A stretch of DNA of 64,000 bases from Sulfuritalea sp. (GTDB lineage Bacteria; Pseudomonadota; Gammaproteobacteria; Burkholderiales; Rhodocyclaceae): contig JADJVS010000014.1 of assembly GCA_016710465.1 (NCBI GenBank), positions 1,364,001 through 1,428,000 of the forward strand, given 5' to 3'. A model generated the notes under the pieces. It was not told where the DNA came from. It searched no databases and was given only the letters and a program-made list of their open reading frames with translations. Numbering within the stretch: the stretch's first letter is position 1; every line of letters begins with the position of its first letter. Positions 25,472 to 34,210 of the stretch are shown here, piece after piece. The position numbers and the translations under genes were made by a program.

Positions 25472-27211
25472 TCAATACACGTCGTGTTGCGTATTGTGCA
25501 CGTTGAACTTGCCCGTGGGGGTAATCAATTTCGGATCCTTGATCACGGCCTTGAGCTTGCGTGTCTTGTCATCGACCACAACCAGGGCCGAGGTCTTGTC
25601 CTTGGCGCTCCACACCGAGAACCATACCTCGTCGCCGGCCTTGTTGTACTCGGGCTGAACGATGCGGCGCGCGCCGTCGTCCTTGATGCCGGCCCAGTCG
25701 CCGATCGGCAGGGCTTCAAAGCCCTTTTCCAGGTTGTTGATGTCGAATACGGCGATTGACTGGCTGACCTTGGCTTCGGGGTTCAGCGGCGTATCGACCC
25801 ACAGGTTCTTCGACTTCGGATGGGTCTTGATGAACAGCGAGCCGCCACCCTGGGCCTTGATCGTCTGCACCACCTTCCAGGCGTTTTCCTTGTGCTTCTT
25901 GGGATCGGTGCCGATCAGGCTCACGGTCTCGTCGCCGAGGTGGCTGGTGGCCCAGACCGGACCGAACTTCGGATGCACGAAGTTGGCGCCGCGACCGGGG
26001 TGCGGGATTTTGCCGACATCGACCAGCGCGGCCAGCTTGTCTTCCTTGGTGTCGACCACGCCAATCTTGTTCGAGGCGTTGGCGGCAACCATGAAGTAGC
26101 GGCCGGTGGAATCGAAGCCGCCGTCATGCAGGAAGCGGGCGGCGTTGATGCTGGTGATTTTCAGGTTGTTCAGGTCCTTGTAATTGACCACCAGGATCTT
26201 GCCGGTTTCCTTGGCGTTGACGATGAACTCCGGGTTGAAGTGCGAGCCGACGATGGCGGCCACGCGCGGTTCCGGATGGTATTCCTGCGTATCCACCGTC
26301 ATGCCGCGGGTCGATTCGATCTTGAGCGGCTTCAGCGTGTCGCCTTCCATGATCACGAACTGCGGCGGCCAGTAGGTGCCGGCGATCGCATACTTGTCCT
26401 CGTAGCCCTTGTACTTGGAGGTCTCCACCGAGCGCGCTTCGAGGCCGACCTTGATTTCGGCGACGTTGGTCGGCTCCGTCATCCACAGGTCGATCAGGTT
26501 GATGCGGGCATCGCGGCCGATCACGTAAAGGTAGCGGCCGGACTTCGACATGCGCGAGATATGCACCGCGTAGCCGGTCTTGAGGATCTTGACGATCTTC
26601 TTGGTGGCGCCATCGATCAGCGCGATCTCGCCCGCGTCGCGCAGCGTGACGGAGAACAGGTTGTCGAGATCAAGATTGTTCATCTTCTTCGTCGGGCGCT
26701 GGCTCGGCGGAACGCTGACCTTGAGCGAGGCCATCATTTCCTTCATGCCCCATTCCGGCGGCGTCGGCGGCTCCTGCTGGACGTAGCGCGCCATCAGGTC
26801 GACCTGGGCGTCGGTCAGTTCGCCCGAGGTGCCCCAGTTGGGCATGCCGGCCGGCGAGCCGTACTTGATGAAGACCTTGAGGTATTCGGTGCCCGATTCC
26901 AGCGTCTTGTCCGTGGTCAGCGGCTTGCCGGTGGCGCCCTTGCGCAGCACGCCGTGGCAGCCGGCGCAGCGCTGGAAGTAGATTTCCTTGGCCTGGTCGA
27001 ATTCGACCTTGGTCATCGGCGGCGCCTTGGGATTGACGTTCTGGTGCATCTCGACCTTGCCCAGGGGCGAATCGCCCGCCTGGTACTGCATTTCGGTCGC
27101 GGTCACGCCCGGCTTGGCACGATCCTGTGCCACGGCAATGCCCAGGCTCAGCGGCAAGGCCAAGGCCAAGGCAAAGCCTGCGCGACGAAACGGTATAAGC
27201 TTGCTATTCAT
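25472..27211 (-). CDS. nirS: Cytochrome cd1 nitrite reductase NirS
   Basis: A 579-residue periplasmic enzyme reducing nitrite to nitric oxide. A signal peptide (ALALALPLSLGIAVAQD) is followed by a cytochrome c domain with RCAGCHG at residues 82-86. The eight-bladed d1 propeller then starts near residue 150, with GYAVHISRMSKSGRYLYVIGRD, VGSHFNPEFIVNAKETG and RFLHDGGFDSTGRYF. The last two supply the conserved d1-site histidines. The C-terminus TGKFNVHNTQHDVY is typical of NirS. Two adjacent ATGs exist (27214 and 27211); the second has the better distance to AGGGGAG. No nirM or other heme d1 genes are adjacent in this window. Confidence 0.97.
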   Translation of the reverse strand: MNSKLIPFRRAGFALALALPLSLGIAVAQDRAKPGVTATEMQYQAGDSPLGKVEMHQNVNPKAPPMTKVEFDQAKEIYFQRCAGCHGVLRKGATGKPLTTDKTLESGTEYLKVFIKYGSPAGMPNWGTSGELTDAQVDLMARYVQQEPPTPPEWGMKEMMASLKVSVPPSQRPTKKMNNLDLDNLFSVTLRDAGEIALIDGATKKIVKILKTGYAVHISRMSKSGRYLYVIGRDARINLIDLWMTEPTNVAEIKVGLEARSVETSKYKGYEDKYAIAGTYWPPQFVIMEGDTLKPLKIESTRGMTVDTQEYHPEPRVAAIVGSHFNPEFIVNAKETGKILVVNYKDLNNLKITSINAARFLHDGGFDSTGRYFMVAANASNKIGVVDTKEDKLAALVDVGKIPHPGRGANFVHPKFGPVWATSHLGDETVSLIGTDPKKHKENAWKVVQTIKAQGGGSLFIKTHPKSKNLWVDTPLNPEAKVSQSIAVFDINNLEKGFEALPIGDWAGIKDDGARRIVQPEYNKAGDEVWFSVWSAKDKTSALVVVDDKTRKLKAVIKDPKLITPTGKFNVHNTQHDVY

Positions 27212-27296
27212 CATCTCCCCTATATATGGTTGATATTTAAACGAAACACGAATATTTCCGAGGGCGCACGATGCCGTGTCGCAGACGGGTGAGTCG

Positions 27297-27310
27297 TTGA
27301 CTCCGGTCAA
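27297..27310. promoter_or_regulatory. Crp/Fnr/Dnr-type binding site upstream of nirS
   Basis: TTGAC-TCCG-GTCAA is a perfect palindrome of the DNR/FNR class, centred 92 bp upstream of the nirS start codon. Activation from -41.5 would place the nirS start of transcription near 27262, leaving a leader of about 50 nt. The adjacent Crp-PilJ regulator has an E-x-x-S-R recognition helix suited to such a site. Confidence 0.75.
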
Positions 27311-27384
27311 TTGGCAATAATCGGATTGTGGAATTGGCGCCGGGTTGCCGACTCTTGAAAGAGGCAGGGTAACCGAAATTAAAC

Positions 27385-27412
27385 TTGAAATTCTCATATA
27401 TAAGCATATACT
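27385..27412 (+). promoter_or_regulatory. Promoter of the RND adaptor gene in an AT-rich patch
   Basis: TTGAAA (27385-27390), 16 bp, then TATACT (27407-27412). The -10 box ends seven bases before the ATG at 27420, so the message would be leaderless or nearly so. The surrounding CATATATAAGCATATAC is rich in ATAT half sites and could bind an ArsR-like repressor (inference). Confidence 0.6.
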
Positions 27413-27419
27413 GATATTC

Positions 27420-28469
27420 ATGAACGAAGCTATCCGCCTTCCCCGCAAGGGCACTCTCCTCCTCTCCGCCCTTGCCTTTCTCGCCGGCGCATTGCCGGCG
27501 AGTTTTTCTTCCGCCGCCGAGCCAAATCAGGCCGGTGCGCCGGCGAGCGTCGTGGTGCAGGCGCGCGAGGTCGATCTTGCCTTTCCCGTCGAAGCCACGG
27601 TCGAGGCCGTGCGCCAGGCCACGGTGGCCGCGCAGGTGGCGGGACGGGTGCTGGAAGTGCGCGCCGATGCCGGCCAGCGGGTCAAGTCGGGCGAACTCCT
27701 GATGCGCATCGATGCGCGCGAGGCTGCTGGCTCGGACGCGGCGGCCAAGGCCGCGCTGGCCCAGGCGCGAGCCGCCTTCGAGCGGACCAGAAACCTGCAC
27801 GCGCAGAAGTTCGTCAGCCAGGCCGCGCTGGACCAGGCGGCGGCGGCCTACAAGGCGGCCGAGGGCGCTGCGTCGAGTTCGGGTGCCGGGCTGTCTCACG
27901 GCACGGTCACTGCGCCCATCGCCGGCATCGTCGCCCAGCGCCACACCGAGGCCGGCGAGATGGCGACGCCGGGCAAGCCGCTGATCACGATCTACGACCC
28001 CAAGGGGCTGCGCGTGATCGCCAGCCTGCCGCAATACAAGCTTGCGGAAATCAGGAAATCCGCCAAGGCGCGGATCGAACTGCCCGAGAGCGGCCGCTGG
28101 ATCGACGTGCAGCGCATCGAGATCCTGCCGACCGTGGACCCGCGCAGCCACACGGCGACCGCACGCCTATACCTGGCGGACAACGTCGAGGGCGTGGTGC
28201 CCGGCGCCTACGCCCGGGCACATTTCACCATCGGCCAGGCGAAGAAGCTCACCGTGCCGCCGGCCGCCGTGTTGCGCCGTGGCGAAGTCACCGCCGTCTA
28301 TGTGATCGACGATAAGGGCGCGGCCAAGCTGCGCCAGGTGCGCCTGGGCGAAGCCGTGGCCGGTGGCGAACTGGAGGTGTTGGCGGGACTCAGTTCCGGT
28401 GAGCGCGTCAGCCTGACACCCTTGAAGGCCGGCATCGAACTCAAGGCGGCTTCCGCCGCCGCGCGATAA
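27420..28469 (+). CDS. RND efflux periplasmic adaptor (membrane fusion protein)
   Basis: A 349-residue adaptor with a signal peptide (LLLSALAFLAGALPASFSSAAEP). A biotinyl/lipoyl half-motif (ATVAAQVAGRVLEVRADAGQRVKSGELLMRID), a short helical hairpin and its return (APIAGIVAQRHTEAGEMATPGKPL) follow, then beta-barrel parts (ATARLYLADNVEGVVPGAYARAHF). It connects the RND pump to the outer membrane. The upstream TTG (27345) is rejected in favour of 27420. It lies 13 bp before the pump gene; the promoter shares its intergenic region with nirS but need not be co-regulated. Confidence 0.93.
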   Translation: MNEAIRLPRKGTLLLSALAFLAGALPASFSSAAEPNQAGAPASVVVQAREVDLAFPVEATVEAVRQATVAAQVAGRVLEVRADAGQRVKSGELLMRIDAREAAGSDAAAKAALAQARAAFERTRNLHAQKFVSQAALDQAAAAYKAAEGAASSSGAGLSHGTVTAPIAGIVAQRHTEAGEMATPGKPLITIYDPKGLRVIASLPQYKLAEIRKSAKARIELPESGRWIDVQRIEILPTVDPRSHTATARLYLADNVEGVVPGAYARAHFTIGQAKKLTVPPAAVLRRGEVTAVYVIDDKGAAKLRQVRLGEAVAGGELEVLAGLSSGERVSLTPLKAGIELKAASAAAR

Positions 28470-28482
28470 GCCGGGGCAGCCC

Positions 28483-31400
28483 ATGGGCACGGGTTTGGGT
28501 ATCTCCGGCCGCATCGCCGACTACTTCCTGCGCAACTCGCTGACGCCGCTGATCGCGCTGATCGCGCTGCTGTTGGGCATAGGCGCGACGCTGGTCACGC
28601 CGCGCGAGGAAGAGCCGCAGATCAATGTCACCATGGCCAACGTTTTCGTGCCCTTCCCGGGTGCCGCGGCGCGCGATGTCGAGGCGCTGGTGGCGCGGCC
28701 GGCCGAGCAGGTGCTGTCGCGCATCGCCGGCATCGAACATGTGTATTCGGTGTCGCGCCCCGGCATGGCGGTGATCACCGTGCAGTACGAAGTCGGCGAG
28801 GACCCGATCCAGGCGCTGGTGCGGCTCTACGACACCATCAATTCGCACAAGGACTGGCTCTCGCCGAATCTCGGCGTGCTTGACCCCATCGTCAAGCCCA
28901 AGGGCATCGACGACGTGCCGATCGTGACGCTAAGCTTCCACAGTGCCGATCCCATGAAGTCGGCTTTCGAGATGCAGCAGGTGGCGCGCGCCGCCGAGAT
29001 CGACCTGAAGCGCATTCCCGGCACGCGCGACGTCGCCACCATCGGCGGCCCCGGTCACGTGATCCGAGTCGTCATGGATGCCGACCGAATGAACGCCCAC
29101 GGCATCACGGCGCAGGACCTCAAGGCCGCCTTGCAGGTGTCGAATGCCTCGCAGCCGGCCGGCGCCCTGGTTTCCGGCAACAAGGAGCTGCTGGTGCAGA
29201 CCGGCACCTACATCGAATCCGCCGCCGACGTGAAGCGCCTGGTGGTCGGTGTCCATGAACGCAAGCCGGTGTACCTGGCCGACGTCGCGCAGGTGATCGA
29301 CGGTCCCGACCAGCCCTCGCGCTATGTCTGGCACGGCACGAAACAGGGTGAATCGCCGGCGGTGACGCTCTCGGTGTCGAAGAAGCCGGGCGTCAATGCC
29401 GCCGATGTCGCCGAATCGGTGATCGCGCGCGCCGAGGCCCTGCGCGGCACGGTGATCCCCGAGGGTGTCGAGTTCTCGGTGACGCGCAACTATGGCGCCA
29501 CCGCCACCGACAAGGCGCAGAAGCTGATCGGCAAGCTGGTCTTCGCCACCGCTTTCGTCGTGCTGCTGGTGCTGTTCGCCCTTGGCAAACGCGAGGCGGT
29601 GATCGTCGGCGCGGCGGTGACCCTGACCCTGGCGGCCACCTTGTTTGCTTCCTGGGCCTGGGGCTTCACGCTGAACCGCGTCTCGCTGTTCGCGCTGATC
29701 TTCTCCATCGGCATCCTGGTGGACGACGCCATTGTGGTGGTGGAAAACATCCATCGCTGGAGCCTGCTGCATCCGGACAAGCCGCTTTGGGAAATCATCC
29801 CCCCCGCAGTCGATGAAGTCGGCGGCCCGACGATCCTGGCCACCTTTACCGTGATCGCGGCGCTGCTGCCGATGGCCTTCGTCAGCGGCCTGATGGGGCC
29901 CTACATGAGCCCTATCCCGATCAATGCCTCGATGGGCATGTTCATCTCGCTGGCGATTGCCTTCGTCATCACGCCCTGGCTGGCCTTGAAGCTAATGAAG
30001 CCGGCCGCGCACCACGAAAAAGGGGCCAGGCTCGATTTTTCAGATACACAAAAATCGAACCAGGCCCCTTTTTCGGATCGCCTGTTCCGCCGCATCATGA
30101 CGCCATTGCTGGATCCGCATACCGGCAAGGCCGCGCGGCGCAAGTTGTGGATAGGCGTGCTGGTGGCGATCCTGGCCTCGGTCAGCCTAGGCTTCTTCAA
30201 GCTGGTGGTGCTGAAGATGCTGCCCTTCGACAACAAGAGCGAATTCCAGATCGTGCTCGACATGCCGGTCGGCACGCCGCTGGAGGAAACCGCCAAGGTA
30301 TTGCGCGAAATCTCCGCCGAGATCGCCCAGGTGCCCGAGGTTGCCGATTACCAGGCCTATGCCGGCACCGCCGCGCCGATCAACTTCAACGGCCTTGTGC
30401 GCCAGTACTACTTGCGCAGCGCGCCGGAAATGGGCGATATCCAGGTGAACCTTGTGGACAAGAAGCACCGCGACCGGCAGAGCCACGAGATTGCCGTCTG
30501 GGTGCGCGAGCGCGTGGTCGCCGTGGCCAAGAAGCATGGCGGCAATGCCAAGATCGTCGAAGTGCCGCCCGGCCCGCCGGTGATGTCGCCCATCGTCGCG
30601 GAGGTTTATGGTCCCGATTACCCGGGCCAGATCGCGGTGGCGAAGCAGGTGCGCGCTGCCTTTGAGGGCACGGCCGACATCATCGGCGTCGACGACACGG
30701 TGGACGAGGACGCGGAAAAGCTGGTGCTGCGCGTGAATCAGGCCAAGGCGGCGCTGCTCGGCGTGGCGCAGAAGGACGTGGTCGAGGTGGTGCGCATGGG
30801 TCTCTCCGGCGAGGACGTGACGCCGGTGCACGACGGTGACGCCAAGTACGAAATCCCGGTGCGCATCGTGCTGCCGGCCGAACGCCAGAACAACATCGAC
30901 CAGTTGCTCAAGCTCAAGCTGCGCAGCCGGGAAGGCCAGTTGGTGCCGGTGTCCGAAGTGGTCGAAATCAAGCGCCTGCTGCGCGAGAAGGTGATCTACC
31001 ACAAGGACCTGCTGCCGGTGGTCTTCGTCACCGGCGACATGGGCGGCAAGCTCGATTCGCCGCTCTACGGCATGTTCGACATCCGCAACAAGCTGGCCGA
31101 CATGAAACTGCCGCAGGGCGGCACGCTGGGCGAATACTTCTTCAAGCAGCCGAAGGACCCCTACGCGCAGTACTCGATCAAGTGGGACGGCGAATGGCAG
31201 GTGACCTACGAGACCTTCCGCGACATGGGCGCGGCCTATGCCGTCGGCCTGATCCTGATCTACCTGCTGGTGGTTGCGCAGTTCAAGAGCTACCTGGTGC
31301 CGCTGATCATCATGGCGCCGATCCCGCTCACCATCATCGGCGTGATGCCCGGGCATGCGATTTTCGGCGCGCAATACACAGCCACGTCGATGATCGGCAT

Positions 31401-31707
31401 GATCGCCCTGGCCGGCATCATCGTGCGCAATTCCATCCTGCTGGTGGATTTCATCAACGAACAGGTGGCCGGCGGCATGGACTTCGCCGAAGCCGTGATC
31501 CAGGCCGCCGCGGTGCGCGCCAAGCCCATCGTGCTGACCGGGCTGGCGGCCATGCTCGGCGCGCTGTTCATCGTCGATGACCCGATCTTCGCCGGGCTCG
31601 CGCTATCGCTGATCTTCGGCATCTTCGTCTCCACCCTGCTGACGCTGGTGGTGATTCCGGTTCTGTATTACGCGGTGATGCAAGACCGCATCGCCAAACC
31701 CCAATAG
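28483..31707 (+). CDS. RND-family efflux permease with an inserted repeat hairpin
   Basis: A 1074-residue inner-membrane pump with the RND layout: TM1, a large periplasmic domain (FVPFPGAAARDVEALVARPAEQ), TM2-6 including FSIGILVDDAIVVVENIH and NASMGMFISLAIAFVITPW, a second periplasmic domain, and TM8-12 (IVRNSILLVDFINEQ, FGIFVSTLLTLVVIPVLYY). Aspartates in TM4 (VDDAIVVVEN) point to proton coupling. It belongs to the HAE-like group often paired with a DUF2892 protein; the substrate is unknown. At 30016-30074 a RAYT-type hairpin adds the in-frame residues KGARLDFSDTQKSNQAPFS in the cytoplasmic loop after TM6. Confidence 0.93.
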   Translation: MGTGLGISGRIADYFLRNSLTPLIALIALLLGIGATLVTPREEEPQINVTMANVFVPFPGAAARDVEALVARPAEQVLSRIAGIEHVYSVSRPGMAVITVQYEVGEDPIQALVRLYDTINSHKDWLSPNLGVLDPIVKPKGIDDVPIVTLSFHSADPMKSAFEMQQVARAAEIDLKRIPGTRDVATIGGPGHVIRVVMDADRMNAHGITAQDLKAALQVSNASQPAGALVSGNKELLVQTGTYIESAADVKRLVVGVHERKPVYLADVAQVIDGPDQPSRYVWHGTKQGESPAVTLSVSKKPGVNAADVAESVIARAEALRGTVIPEGVEFSVTRNYGATATDKAQKLIGKLVFATAFVVLLVLFALGKREAVIVGAAVTLTLAATLFASWAWGFTLNRVSLFALIFSIGILVDDAIVVVENIHRWSLLHPDKPLWEIIPPAVDEVGGPTILATFTVIAALLPMAFVSGLMGPYMSPIPINASMGMFISLAIAFVITPWLALKLMKPAAHHEKGARLDFSDTQKSNQAPFSDRLFRRIMTPLLDPHTGKAARRKLWIGVLVAILASVSLGFFKLVVLKMLPFDNKSEFQIVLDMPVGTPLEETAKVLREISAEIAQVPEVADYQAYAGTAAPINFNGLVRQYYLRSAPEMGDIQVNLVDKKHRDRQSHEIAVWVRERVVAVAKKHGGNAKIVEVPPGPPVMSPIVAEVYGPDYPGQIAVAKQVRAAFEGTADIIGVDDTVDEDAEKLVLRVNQAKAALLGVAQKDVVEVVRMGLSGEDVTPVHDGDAKYEIPVRIVLPAERQNNIDQLLKLKLRSREGQLVPVSEVVEIKRLLREKVIYHKDLLPVVFVTGDMGGKLDSPLYGMFDIRNKLADMKLPQGGTLGEYFFKQPKDPYAQYSIKWDGEWQVTYETFRDMGAAYAVGLILIYLLVVAQFKSYLVPLIIMAPIPLTIIGVMPGHAIFGAQYTATSMIGMIALAGIIVRNSILLVDFINEQVAGGMDFAEAVIQAAAVRAKPIVLTGLAAMLGALFIVDDPIFAGLALSLIFGIFVSTLLTLVVIPVLYYAVMQDRIAKPQ
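30016..30074 (+). repeat. RAYT-type palindrome inside the RND permease gene
   Basis: GAAAAAGGGGCCAGGCTCGA continuing to TTTTT (30016-30040) pairs with 30050-30074 with only two mismatches over 25 bp, around a nine-base loop. Both arms match the repeats around the RAYT gene at 14.1-15.1 kb. The unit keeps the reading frame open and codes for about 19 extra residues in a cytoplasmic loop. Confidence 0.88.
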
Positions 31708-31718
31708 AGGAGCTTCAC

Positions 31719-31946
31719 ATGACCGTCAATCAATTCGTTCGCATCATCGCCGGATTTTTCATCCTGACCTCGCTGGTCCTCGCCCACGTCATGGGACAAG
31801 TGGACATGAGCAAGCTGTCCTGGCTGTGGTTCACCGCCTTCGTCGGCGCCAACCTGTTCCAGAGCGGCTTCACCAAATTCTGTCCGCTGGACTCGATTCT
31901 GAAGAAGCTGGGTGTCAAGGAATCCACTGGCAATAGCTGCGCCTGA
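31719..31946 (+). CDS. DUF2892 (YgaP-like) inner-membrane protein
   Basis: A 75-residue protein with two membrane helices (RIIAGFFILTSLVLAHVMG and WLWFTAFVGANLFQSGFTKFC) and the family segment FCPLDSILKKLGVK. In YgaP this domain follows a rhodanese; here it stands alone. It lies 11 bp after the RND permease with its own AGGAG site, so the three genes form one unit. RND pumps with DUF2892 partners occur in sulfur-related regulons of proteobacteria, which is context and not proof of function. Confidence 0.9.
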   Translation: MTVNQFVRIIAGFFILTSLVLAHVMGQVDMSKLSWLWFTAFVGANLFQSGFTKFCPLDSILKKLGVKESTGNSCA

Positions 31947-32106
31947 ACAGCGGCGTCGCGGAAGGGCCTATGCCATTCGGCGTACTTCCGGGAAAGAAGT
32001 CGCGCCTGGGTATTGAAATTCGCGATGTTTCGAGGCAGGATGCCGCGCTGCGATTGGTTTCACCACGGTCGCCTCCCCTTGATGGTTTTCGCGAATGGGC
32101 CCCTCC

Positions 32107-33597
32107 ATGAGAAACAGGTATTTTTCCCCGCTGGCATTGCTTGCCCCCTTGGTTTTTGGCGGTTGCGTCGCCATGCAAAGCCACAACGAAACGGCAACCA
32201 TGGTCAAGGCCAGCGGCGCGGCCGGAGACTTCAAGGCGGCCCTGGCCCAACTCGATCAGCGCAACCCGTCGGCGGACAATAAAAAGGAACTTCTGTACAA
32301 CATGGAGCGCGGCGAGTTGCTGCGCCTTGATCGCCAATATGCTTCGAGTACCGATGCTTTCCTGCTGGCCGACGTCAAGGTCAATGAATGGGAAGAGGCC
32401 GCCAAGACCGATCCGCAGCGACTCCTCGGATACGTCGGCGCGGCACTCATCAGCGAGCGCCTGAAGGAATACGAAGGGCAGGATTACGAGAAGGTCTGGC
32501 TGACCACGCGCATCGCAATGAACCGGATCGGGCTGTCCGATTTCGACAAGGCGCGGGTTGACGTCAAGCGTACCCACGAGCGCGAGGCCGTCATTTCCGA
32601 GTTTCGTTCCAAGGAGACTTCGACGGCCGAGGAGGAAGCCAAGTCCAAGGGCGCCAAAACCACCAGCACCGAACTGAACGGCTATCCGGTCGAGACCCTC
32701 AACGATCCGGAAGTGCTGGCACTCAAGAATGGCTACCAGAACGCGCTCAGCCATTATTTCGCCGGCTTTCTGTACGAGGCGCTCAACGAAGGCGGTCTTG
32801 CCGCGCCGGGTTACCGCAAAGCCATCGAGCTGCGTCCCGGCGTCGCCGTGCTTGAAGAAGGCCTGCGCGGGCTCGACGACCGCACCGGTGTGACCTGGAA
32901 GCGGAAGCAGCGCCAGAGCGACGTGTTGTTCCTCGTCGAGTTCGGCACCGCCCCGGCCAGGGTACCCAAGGGATTCACGATTCCGATCCCGGTCAGCAGC
33001 GGATTCCGCACCGTGAGCATTTCCTATCCGGTGATCGATCCTTCCAAATCGCCCCAGCTTTCGACGCTCAAGGTCGGCGACAGGGAGCTGCCGCTGGGCA
33101 ACGTGGTGGACCTCAATGTCATGGCGCGGCGGGCGCTGAAGGATGAAATGCCGGGGATCGTCCTGCGCGGCGTGACGCGCGCGATCGCCAAGGGTCTGAT
33201 ACAGGACGAGCTGGCAAAGAACGCCGGGATGTTTGGTTCCATACTCGGCAGCGTTGCCTCGGCGGTCACTGAAAACGCCGACGATCGCTTGTGGCGCATG
33301 TTGCCGGAGCGGGTTTATGTCGCCCGTGCCCATTTGCCGCCCGGCGAGCACAAGATCAGCGTCGACGGACGTGACTTCGGCACGGTCAAGATCGATGGCC
33401 AGTACGCGGTCGTGCCCCTGCGGTTCTACGAGTCCGTGGCCCTGGTCGGCGAAGTCGGCAGCCTCGGAAAACTGCCTGCGCAGGAGCCGCCTCCGCCGCC
33501 GCCGGCAGCGGAACCCGTGAAGTCCAAGGCGGTTTCGGTGAAGAAGAAGACCCAAACCAGTGCCAAGAAGCCCGAAGCGCAGACCAAGACCAAATGA
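32107..33597 (+). CDS. COG3014-family outer membrane lipoprotein
   Basis: A 496-residue protein with a lipoprotein signal (LALLAPLVFGGCVAM, Cys as lipid site). A helical TPR-like part follows (ELLYNMERGELLRLDRQYASSTDAFLLAD; ALSHYFAGFLYEALNEGGLAAPGYRKAIEL). The second half is beta-rich (FLVEFGTAPARVPKGFTIPIPV, GEHKISVDGRDFG), and the tail is Pro/Lys-rich. The family is uncharacterised but regularly travels with ycfL and lpoB, as here. The role is likely in the envelope near the PBP1B activators; this rests on context only. Confidence 0.85.
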   Translation: MRNRYFSPLALLAPLVFGGCVAMQSHNETATMVKASGAAGDFKAALAQLDQRNPSADNKKELLYNMERGELLRLDRQYASSTDAFLLADVKVNEWEEAAKTDPQRLLGYVGAALISERLKEYEGQDYEKVWLTTRIAMNRIGLSDFDKARVDVKRTHEREAVISEFRSKETSTAEEEAKSKGAKTTSTELNGYPVETLNDPEVLALKNGYQNALSHYFAGFLYEALNEGGLAAPGYRKAIELRPGVAVLEEGLRGLDDRTGVTWKRKQRQSDVLFLVEFGTAPARVPKGFTIPIPVSSGFRTVSISYPVIDPSKSPQLSTLKVGDRELPLGNVVDLNVMARRALKDEMPGIVLRGVTRAIAKGLIQDELAKNAGMFGSILGSVASAVTENADDRLWRMLPERVYVARAHLPPGEHKISVDGRDFGTVKIDGQYAVVPLRFYESVALVGEVGSLGKLPAQEPPPPPPAAEPVKSKAVSVKKKTQTSAKKPEAQTKTK

Positions 33598-33611
33598 GAC
33601 TGGAGCAAACG

Positions 33612-34004
33612 ATGAAACTCAGGCACTTCCTGTTGTGCGGCGCGTTGGCGATGATTGGGGCGGGCGCGATGGCGCAATCGGGCACGCCGACCGGCACGCC
33701 CGCGGCCGTGGCGGCGAAGGTCCAGTTGCGCGGCGAAGCCAACGACATTGTGATTCCGGAAATGCGTATCGTCCGCCGCAACGACGTGATGGTGGTGCAG
33801 GCGGACATGAAGAACACCACGGATTCGAATCGCACCGTGTTCTACCGCTTCCGCTGGCTCGACTCCAGCGGCAGCCAGGTCGGTGACGGCGAGTCCTGGA
33901 AGCAGATCACGGTGCTGGGCCACCAGATCCAGACCTTGAAGAGCGTCGCCCTGCATTCGTCGGCCGTCGATTTTCGGCTGGAAATGAACGTGGAAACACA
34001 ATAA
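33612..34004 (+). CDS. ycfL: YcfL family protein (DUF1425)
   Basis: A 130-residue exported protein: the signal LLCGALAMIGAGAMAQ lacks a lipobox Cys, unlike E. coli YcfL. A beta-sandwich domain (MVVQADMKNTTDSNRTVFYRFRWLDSSGSQVG, SWKQITVLGHQIQTLKSVAL) follows. YcfL is encoded next to lpoB in E. coli and its role is unknown. The gene lies 14 bp after the COG3014 gene. Its last 15 codons are mirrored in the tail of the next small ORF. Confidence 0.88.
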   Translation: MKLRHFLLCGALAMIGAGAMAQSGTPTGTPAAVAAKVQLRGEANDIVIPEMRIVRRNDVMVVQADMKNTTDSNRTVFYRFRWLDSSGSQVGDGESWKQITVLGHQIQTLKSVALHSSAVDFRLEMNVETQ

Positions 34005-34017
34005 GCGGAGATTCCCC

Positions 34018-34197
34018 ATGAGCAAGTTGCCTCTGATCCTCGTCCTCCTGGCGTCACTCGCGGCGTCCGCGTGCGCGACCGGCGTCCAGTCGCCCGTGGT
34101 CCGTTTTGAGCGGCAGGTCGCCTACCATGCCGAAAACCTCGCCCAGCCATCCTCGGTCGTTGATTTCCGCCAGGAAATGAACGCCCGGTCACAGTAA
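34018..34197 (+). CDS. 59-residue chimeric lipoprotein: LpoB-like front, YcfL-like tail
   Basis: The small frame has a complete lipoprotein signal (LVLLASLAASACATG). Its residues CATGVQSPVVRFERQV are nearly identical to the LpoB start at 34211 (CATGVQSPVVRFDRQV). Its tail SSVVDFRQEMNARSQ matches the YcfL end SSAVDFRLEMNVETQ. A good ribosome binding site (GCGGAG) precedes it. It looks like the product of a deletion after a tandem ycfL-lpoB duplication. It may be made and lipidated but lacks any folded domain of either parent. Confidence 0.7.
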   Translation: MSKLPLILVLLASLAASACATGVQSPVVRFERQVAYHAENLAQPSSVVDFRQEMNARSQ

Positions 34198-34210
34198 AGG
34201 GAGCCCCGAC

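Noticed and set aside
25472..27292. Long open frames on the strand opposite nirS and other GC-rich genes
   Set aside because: They mirror the codon bias of the true genes, have low-complexity Arg/His/Asp-rich products and no known domains.
27330..27357. CAAGAGTCGGCAACCCGGCG near nirS as an AGTCGGCG copy
   Set aside because: The first half agrees but the second half does not; left out of the list of firm copies.
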